64,000 nucleotides of DNA from positions 124,622,148-124,686,147 of the forward strand of contig CM071598.1 in assembly GCA_036435485.1 (NCBI GenBank). Direction: 5' to 3'. Under the pieces are notes generated by a model. The model did not search any database and was not told the DNA's origin. It saw only the letters and a list, made by a program, of their open reading frames with translations. Shown piece by piece: positions 57,641 through 64,000 of this stretch. Both the position numbers and the translations under genes were made by a program. This stretch comes from Saposhnikovia divaricata (Eukaryota > Streptophyta > Magnoliopsida > Apiales > Apiaceae). How positions within the stretch are numbered: position 1 is the first letter of the stretch; each line of letters starts with the position of its first letter.

Positions 57641-60131
57641 CATATAGTACTTCTCGATTGAGATAATATTCAAATAATATTCCTCGAGTGGTTAGTAATC
57701 TGTCGCTAGAATCCCTCCGCCACGACTATCTCTATATTTCAAAATACCGACTCCCGGTCTAGATTAATGAATGAAGATCATATCCCTTCATTAAGGGTCT
57801 TAACAAAATCCGGCTTATAACTAATATATCATATCTAGCTTATAAGCCAATACCAAATCTCGGAACAAGTATCACAATATAATCTGAAAAACAGGCATGC
57901 ATGCTATGGAATATGTATAACAAAATCAAACCAAATATATTATCACAACACCAGTTACAAAGTATTGGAAACTTGTCTGGTACTCGAGTATGGGTAGAGT
58001 GCCATGGGTCAGTCCGGTGATCTATAAACAATCAAAGTATTCGAGATTAATCACTTAACACTTTCGAAAAGCTAAGTCTATACTTAACTTGGGTTAAAAC
58101 ACCTTTTCAAGTTATCTCGTTATGCACTCTCTAGTGTAACTCTTATTAACACCGTTATGACCCGACACTTGTTCGTTATTAAGGCTTGCCATTTCACTTA
58201 CACTTGGTAGGTACTTACGCCACAAAAGTGCTAAGGTTGGTCGTTGCTAACAAAGATTATACCTCGAGATTTATTGACCGTTATCTAAATGGTTTTCCAA
58301 AGTTATAACCAAGTATCCATTTTAGGGGTTCATTCGCACTTAACCTCGATTTGAACATTTTTATAAAATCGGAAAACGATCTGTTTGACATGAGGTTTTC
58401 TCCCACACCTTCCTTATGATCTATAATATTTAATTAACAAGATTCGCCACTGAATTACTTATTTTACAGGGGTTCAATTGAAGTTACGAACTCGCATTTA
58501 TGGTTTCGAACCACTTTTACGATTTTGACCATAACTCCTAAACCGTAAGTCAGTTTGCTTCGATTCTCATGCCAAAACGATCTATGATTCGAGATCTACA
58601 AGGGTATGTCATATACTTAACCAGATTCGACAATTAGACCTACTGTGATGCACGGTTTTCAAGGTTTAACGAAATTTCAGCATTACGACGGCTACAAATC
58701 GAATGTTTCAAAATTTGTTTCATCACAAACAAGCCACACCGGGCATACCATACATTTTATACACATGAATCTCATATAAATAAGTCTAAGATTATCTCAC
58801 TTCACCATCATATTCATCACATCTCTTAAATCAACTAAACTAACTACATAATCATGCTTATAACATCATCATAATCAAACTCATCTAAATCACCAAAAAT
58901 AATCTTTAAACTCAAAGTAAAATCTAGGGATCTTAAGAGATATACCTTCCTTGGAGTGTGTAAAGACTCTACTAAGCCTTGTATAGTCCTTAGAACACCT
59001 TAACCAAGCTTAGATCATCCAAATAAACATGAAAACTAATGTTAGATCTTGAAAGTTACTATTCACCCTAGACTTTGATGATTTATTTGAAAATGGAAAA
59101 AGTGGATTTTGAAGCTAAGATTTCTATGATAGCTATTATATGAAATTTAGTACTCACCATAAAAATTTGGAGATCAAACAATGGTTGGAAGTTGGGTTTT
59201 GAAATCTTAAAACTTCAAAAATTCGAAGGGCTTCCTTCAAGGGGAAAAACAGAGTGGACTTCGCGAATTTATTTACCCATCCAAACGATCTTCAAAAATT
59301 ATGAAATTAAATCCACAACTTCATCTTGATGTCTAGAAGTTCCGTGATTTTTTCATGATTTTTAGATGAGTAGAACTAGGTGAAAAAAAATCGCAAAGAC
59401 CCCCTGCCCTGGAAAATCCAAACTGCTGGAAATGGGAGAGAAAAGAAAGAAAAGGTGGTTGGCTTGCTTTGCTTGATCTCATCTTGTCTAAAATGTATTA
59501 TTATGATAATATCTTCCATAAAGTAGTTTTATTAAAGGTAATATGTCATGGATGATGTAGTTTGGATGGACAAGTGTTGGTTTGTAATGGTAAGATGATG
59601 ACAAGAAGCTAAGTACTTGGTTTGATTTGCTAAGTATGCTAGTTTCTCATGTAACTACTTAGTTACTTGGTCTTATCCTCTTGCACATGCATGCACCTTG
59701 ATTCCCTGCTTGCTCTTTTGTCCGGTTATTGCTCATTTTCATTGATCGTTCGGAGGAATATCTCAAGGATTTCTAATTAGGGTTTTACCGGAAACCTTCT
59801 TAATATTTATACTACTGATATGGGCTAAAAGTAAGCCCTAAAGATACATTTAATGTTGCATTAATTAGACCAAGCATGGTCCAAACGTGGGGCCCATTGG
59901 TGGGGCCCAAACCCATAATTTCACTATTAATTTCGTAATTAATATTAAGGGATATAAACAGCTCAGCAATAAGAATCAGATAAGGATACTACTCCTACTA
60001 GACTTAGCCTCCAAGGCACCCAATTCGATATGGAAATAGACTTCTACAAGGAAGGAGTCTAGAACCTTCCTCAAGGCGGTGGCTTGCCCACCAAGTATCC
60101 GAATCCTACCATAATTCTAAGGCTTCTCAGC

Positions 60132-60141
60132 CTATATAAAG
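60132..60141 (+). promoter_or_regulatory. TATA-like box on the strand opposite to the gypsy element
   Basis: CTATATAAAG is followed about 50-70 bases later by AATACGAGATACGTAGGCA, a layout typical of a plus-strand LTR promoter. This suggests a nested LTR fragment or antisense promoter; its borders could not be found. Confidence 0.35.
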
Positions 60142-60828
60142 GGCCTGACCCCTCATTCTCAGAACTACGTCTTTGCTTGATTCTCAATACGAGATACGTA
60201 GGCACTCTGTGAGGACCGATTAGTCTCGAACACGGAAACAGCCATTAAAGCTCGAAGCTCACCAACCCTAGCATTAAAAACGATTCATCACCTACTTTTT
60301 ATTCCACAACAACTACCATTCTCAATCCTCCTTAATAATTCTCGAATTTAAATTCCTCAAATCTATTTATTAAATTCTTAAATCCTTCAGTGTCCAGAGA
60401 AATCTCGGAGAAAATAAAAGTGCTATTTTTCTGAATCTGATATCGTTTACATACACTTATTTTACCCTTGGATCATGAATACGAACTCAGAAATCCATTC
60501 TGAATACTTCTATATAGCGGCGTCTAATAATACTCTAATTTCCATCAAGAACACTATTCATTGCTTATTCTCTCTTTATTCCTTATATTTATAAAAATGT
60601 CCTTGTTATCTTTCGAGCGTTCCTTAACTCTTTTACGGAACCACTGGACTCATAACAGATATCGATTTGGATGACATGAGAATATTCTTCTTCTCTTAGA
60701 ATCTCCATATCCTACTTTCTAGGAGATAGATTATTCTAACCTAAGTTGTCAACCTATTGCATTCTTCATGGCATATAAACATTGGAATCCATATCCAATC
60801 CATTCTACCAAAAATTTGGGTTCTTACA

Positions 60829-62493
60829 ATGAATTTCCAAGGCGGTATGCATTTTCAAAGAACGCTTTAAAGTACATGTGACAAAATCTTCTTCCTTCTC
60901 TCGTACAAATTTCCTTGCCAATGCCTTTTGAGCATTTTCAATGAATTCTTTCAATCCTGTGGCGGAACTCACATAACTATCAAAGAAAGAATTCATCCCC
61001 TCACTCCTTGAAATAGTATTTTGACCCGTTGAAAAAGTGTTCCTAGTATATGCAATGATTCATTTCTCCTTCAACTCTTATAACTCCTGTAACCATTAAT
61101 TTTCTTGTAACTCGTACTTCTCCATCAAGGATTCCCATGTAGCCTCAAATTCATATTTGGTCAACGAGTTATAAATACAATGGTTAAAGTCCACTTTGAA
61201 GTCCGGAAAGTTGGAATAATAATGTGCTAGTTTTTCTGGGAATTTGTTACTATTGTGCCACGAACAAAACAAATGAGTAGTATTCGGGAGTACACTTGCA
61301 ATAGCGTTTGCCATGGCTTGATCTTGATCGGTAATTATAGTCATTGGATGCTTATTCCCCACAGCTTCAAGCCAAGTACTCGGAACCCACTCAAAAGTTG
61401 TTGTGTGTTCATCCGGCATTAGTGCAAAACCAAATATCACTAAATGGTAATGGTGGTTTACGCCGGTAAAAGGGACAAATGGCATGGCATATCTATTTGT
61501 CCGATATGTCATGTCAGATGCCACAACATCACCAAAATTTTGGTAGGCCATTAAACATCTAGGATCAACCCATACAAGACATTTCAAACGTTGTTTTTCA
61601 TCAACTTGTGCTCTAATAAAAAATTTAGAACCATTTTCTTCATTGAATCTATGTAACAAGTCTAATGCGGCTTGAACATCACAATTTTCAAACCTTTTTT
61701 TCCTCTCATCCTGTATCACATTCCTAACATGTTGAGTACCGAACCCTACTTTGTCATTACCTCCATGCATATTACCGATGATATTCATTACATGAAAATC
61801 ACGAATTCCCCCACCACGAAGAGTTTTGATCAAACTACGAGTAGCGGTATTCACATGCCTTTCTCGTTGTATCAAATTCATCTTGGTAGGAGTGACACAT
61901 ATGTGATTGTGATTTAACTCAAGACTAGTTATCTCCCAAAGACTTAAATTTTTTGAATAATTCACATACATCCTTACTTTGCAATCGCTCTTAGGGAGAA
62001 TTTCTCTACGTCGTTTAGGATTAGTACTACTTTCACCACTTTTCCCCGCAAGTCTACAAACATACAAATGACCAAATATTTCACTACTTTTAGAACGTCT
62101 TTGGGTTGATTGAATTTTAATGCCAAATCCAATTTTTAGGGCATATGCCTTAAAAAAATTTCCCGCTTGTTCCAATGTATGAAACAATTGATGCATATAT
62201 GGAACGCAATTTTCATACAAATTTTCACACTCTACATTATCCTCATTTTCATTTTCACCATCTAAATCTTCATCTTCCTCAACACTACCAAATTCATCAT
62301 TTTCATCAACATTAATGAACTCATCATTATAAACAAATTTGGGGGTGCTAGGTTCATCACTACTTTTATCTAAAACATCATTCATACTTAAATCATCCAA
62401 ATGTAATGAATCTTCAGCTTTTTTTATTTTTTTCATTCTCATTTTTATTTTTCGAACCAAACATACGAGAAAATATTTTATCCGCCATAACAA
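60829..62493 (-). pseudogene. FAR1/FHY3-related protein, broken by stops and gypsy insertion
   Basis: FAR1/FRS proteins are plant transcription factors derived from Mutator-like transposases. The main frame (61096-62493, 465 codons) has an acidic N-terminus, then the FAR1 DNA-binding domain at about residues 110-200, with the Cys/Cys/His/His set Cys146, Cys171, His195 and His197. A MULE transposase-like domain follows from about 320 (VVASDMTYRTNRYAMPFVPF, ITDQDQAM), with Asp327 and Asp391 at the expected places. Three stops lie within about 15 codons from 61096 down to 61050. The same frame then continues with SRSEGMNSFFDSYV and FIENAQKALARKF to 60829, where the gypsy LTR starts. The C-terminus and the SWIM finger are lost. 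It may be an old gene copy or a FAR1-like transposase; upstream exons were not seen. Confidence 0.9.
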
Positions 62494-62562
62494 ACAACAA
62501 AAATAGTCGAGAAAAATATTACCTCAAATTTGATGCAATTTGCACTATAATTTCAGATTTGC

Positions 62563-62596
<34 letters not shown>

Positions 62597-62880
62597 CTTT
62601 TGTGGTTTGTGTGGTTTGTATGAATGAGAGCAATCTGCATCTCGATTATGGATAAGGGAACAAGCCCGTATCGCGGAAACTTTCTACGGTACGGGGGCAG
62701 GGGCATTTTGGTAATTTTCCCGTATCGGGCAATTTTTTATTTAAATCAGAGTCGTTGGATGGATGGTCCAACGGCCTGGAAGCCATTTGTTGCATAACAG
62801 TATATAGCAATGGTAAGATTTTAAGTGATATTTTCACCGGATAATTTCACTGTTGGTGCAGGTGGAGCAATGGTTAATGG
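62494..62880. other. Upstream region of the FAR1-like frame, with an inverted repeat
   Basis: Besides the microsatellite, 62640-62770 carries CCCGTATCG and GGTACGGGGG words and a short inverted repeat CGTTGGA...TCCAACG near 62751-62773. This kind of sequence is dispersed in plant genomes, but I cannot name the element. Confidence 0.4.
62566..62595. repeat. (AG)15 microsatellite
   Basis: A perfect 30-base AG run about 75 bases upstream of the FAR1-like frame. On the minus strand it is (CT)n, common in plant 5' untranslated regions. Confidence 0.97.
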
Positions 62881-64000
62881 TAGTGATGTGGTGACTGAAT
62901 CACTTACTTTTTTTAACGATAATTTAATATGATTGACTGATCTTTAGGTATTAATTTACATTTCAATTTGTGAAATAGGATTGTAATTAATTCTGTGATT
63001 ACTTTTAATGACTACTTTTAATTTTTCCTTCGATATCCTTAATTAATAAATACATATTTTGTACTTATCAGTTTAATTTGTGATTGATTTTTAGACTTTT
63101 ATGTTTTCAAATTTGTATTTGTCTTATCATAATTGATATTTTTTAAACAGTTTTATTATATTGGCAACGAGGATTGATGGCATATTTTTGGCCTTGTGGG
63201 AGGCAATCAAGTGCTATTTCGTTGATTGTGATTTGACTTTGGAATGTGTGTATTAATTTTCATTATTATTTAATGTCCCTTAATTGTGTTACCTTTTCTA
63301 GAAATCTTTAGGTGTTAGATTAATTGTTATGCGTTTGGTTCGTAATAATAAAGGATCTTAAATAAGTTGGTGAGTTTTTATTATAGTAGTTATTTGCTTT
63401 TGACTTTGTTTCATAATAATAAATATATATTTACTTTTTCATTAATTGAGTTATTAGTTTTATGTTTTACTAGGTAACTTTACAAAGTTGCTTATTTTTT
63501 ATTTTTTCGATTTTTTTACATATTTACTTTTAATAAGCAATACTAGTCAATCGATTAATTTTCTTTTTTAAGAAAAGAAAAGAAAAGAAATGGTGTCATA
63601 TATGATGATTTTTTATGTTGTTTAAACTTTTTAAGGTAAATACATATTGTGCCATTCTATGTGGATTTGGGCTTTTGGACCATTTATTGGTGTTTTGTGA
63701 TCTGTCGTCAGTTGATGAATTTGTTTTGTTATTTTAGATGACTTTTTTATATTTTTATGAGAACTCAACATTTTATATGCCTAACCAAAGGGGACCCCTT
63801 TGGTTAAATATATAAAATTGTTCAATTTTATTAAGTATACTACATATAATAAATTTTTAAAGTATTTTCGATTAATAGTTCATTGACATAGTTTTATTTG
63901 TCGTGGTTGTTTTGGTGATCTTTCAGGTTTCCTTAGGTGGGAAGAAGTGTTAAAGAGAAGCTGGATGGAGGCAGAAGCTTAGGTTTTGTATTGGAAACAA
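62881..64000. other. AT-rich DNA without a supported gene
   Basis: No ORF of note is present. At the very end TGATCTTTCAG then GTTTCCTTAGGTGGG looks like a plant 3' splice site on the plus strand, so an exon of a gene to the right might begin at about 63927. A short AAAAG run lies at 63570-63590. Confidence 0.3.

Larger units (their letters stand above)
55855..60828 (-). mobile_element. Very long Ty3/gypsy 5' LTR (about 5 kb)
   Basis: On the plus strand it runs from TGTAACACCCCC next to the PBS to GGGTTCTTACA, so the minus strand begins TGTAAGAACCC and ends GGGGGTGTTACA, a style seen in Tekay/Del chromoviruses. The high end falls exactly where FAR1-like coding similarity stops. At 4974 bp it is unusually long and may hold nested pieces: a plus-strand TATA-type block at 60130-60230, a 46-bp tandem duplication at 56547-56626 and an AT-rich satellite at 57370-57640. 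There is no supported gene. The partner 3' LTR is not in the window. Confidence 0.78.

Noticed and set aside
62646..62837. 63-codon ORF near the inverted repeat
   Set aside because: No similarity I know and it covers a short dispersed repeat; better read as non-coding.

Overview
The window is plant nuclear DNA made almost entirely of nested LTR retrotransposons. The evidence is Ty1/copia and Ty3/gypsy domains, initiator-Met tRNA primer-binding sites, long AT-rich LTRs, and a FAR1/FHY3-related sequence at the right. A repeat-rich eudicot fits best. The LTR style (a GAAGGGGGG stretch near one LTR end) reminds me of Apiaceae, but I cannot prove the family. I see no intact cellular gene.

Outer layers. 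Bases 2-1188 are a plus-strand copia fragment (gag zinc knuckle, protease, start of integrase), cut off by a minus-strand LTR without its element (1192-2737). Bases 2738-4728 and 52606-55838 are the two halves of a decayed minus-strand Ty3/gypsy element. Its 5' LTR is very long (55855-60828) and sits inside a FAR1-like open frame (60829-62493) that carries three extra stops. The right edge (62494-64000) holds an (AG)n tract, a small inverted repeat and AT-rich DNA.

Middle layer. A minus-strand Sirevirus-type copia element runs from 4734 to 52600. Its LTRs are 4734-6031 and 51307-52600, and the 5-bp target duplication AGATG lies on both sides. Its parts from the 5' end are the PBS (51293-51304), gag (49219-51262, with an internal deletion), protease, integrase, RT and RNase H (45968-49240), then a long third ORF. 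All coding parts have stops or frameshifts.

Inner layer. The third ORF is split between 44773-45120 and 6192-10655 by a 34.1-kb insertion (10656-44772) flanked by the target duplication GAGTT. Removing the insertion and one target copy restores the reading frame exactly. The insertion is an LTR-retrotransposon derivative turned into a tandem array. It has two full LTRs (10656-12481, 23581-25407) and eight copies of a roughly 2.77-kb unit, each an internal region with several polypurine tracts and a 165-codon ORF plus a truncated LTR. One unit is at 12482-15242 and seven lie head to tail at 25408-44772. Between the two blocks, 15283-23580 holds decayed gag-pol, a minisatellite leader, a second related LTR fragment and a well-preserved gag ORF. 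A 40-bp piece of the third ORF is repeated at 15243-15282, so a structural event beyond simple insertion took place.

Inferred order of events: FAR1-like sequence, then gypsy insertion, then Sirevirus insertion, then insertion of the deletion derivative, then its amplification by unequal exchange. The two full inner LTRs differ at only about nine sites by eye, so the inner layer is young. The outer Sirevirus LTRs differ clearly more.
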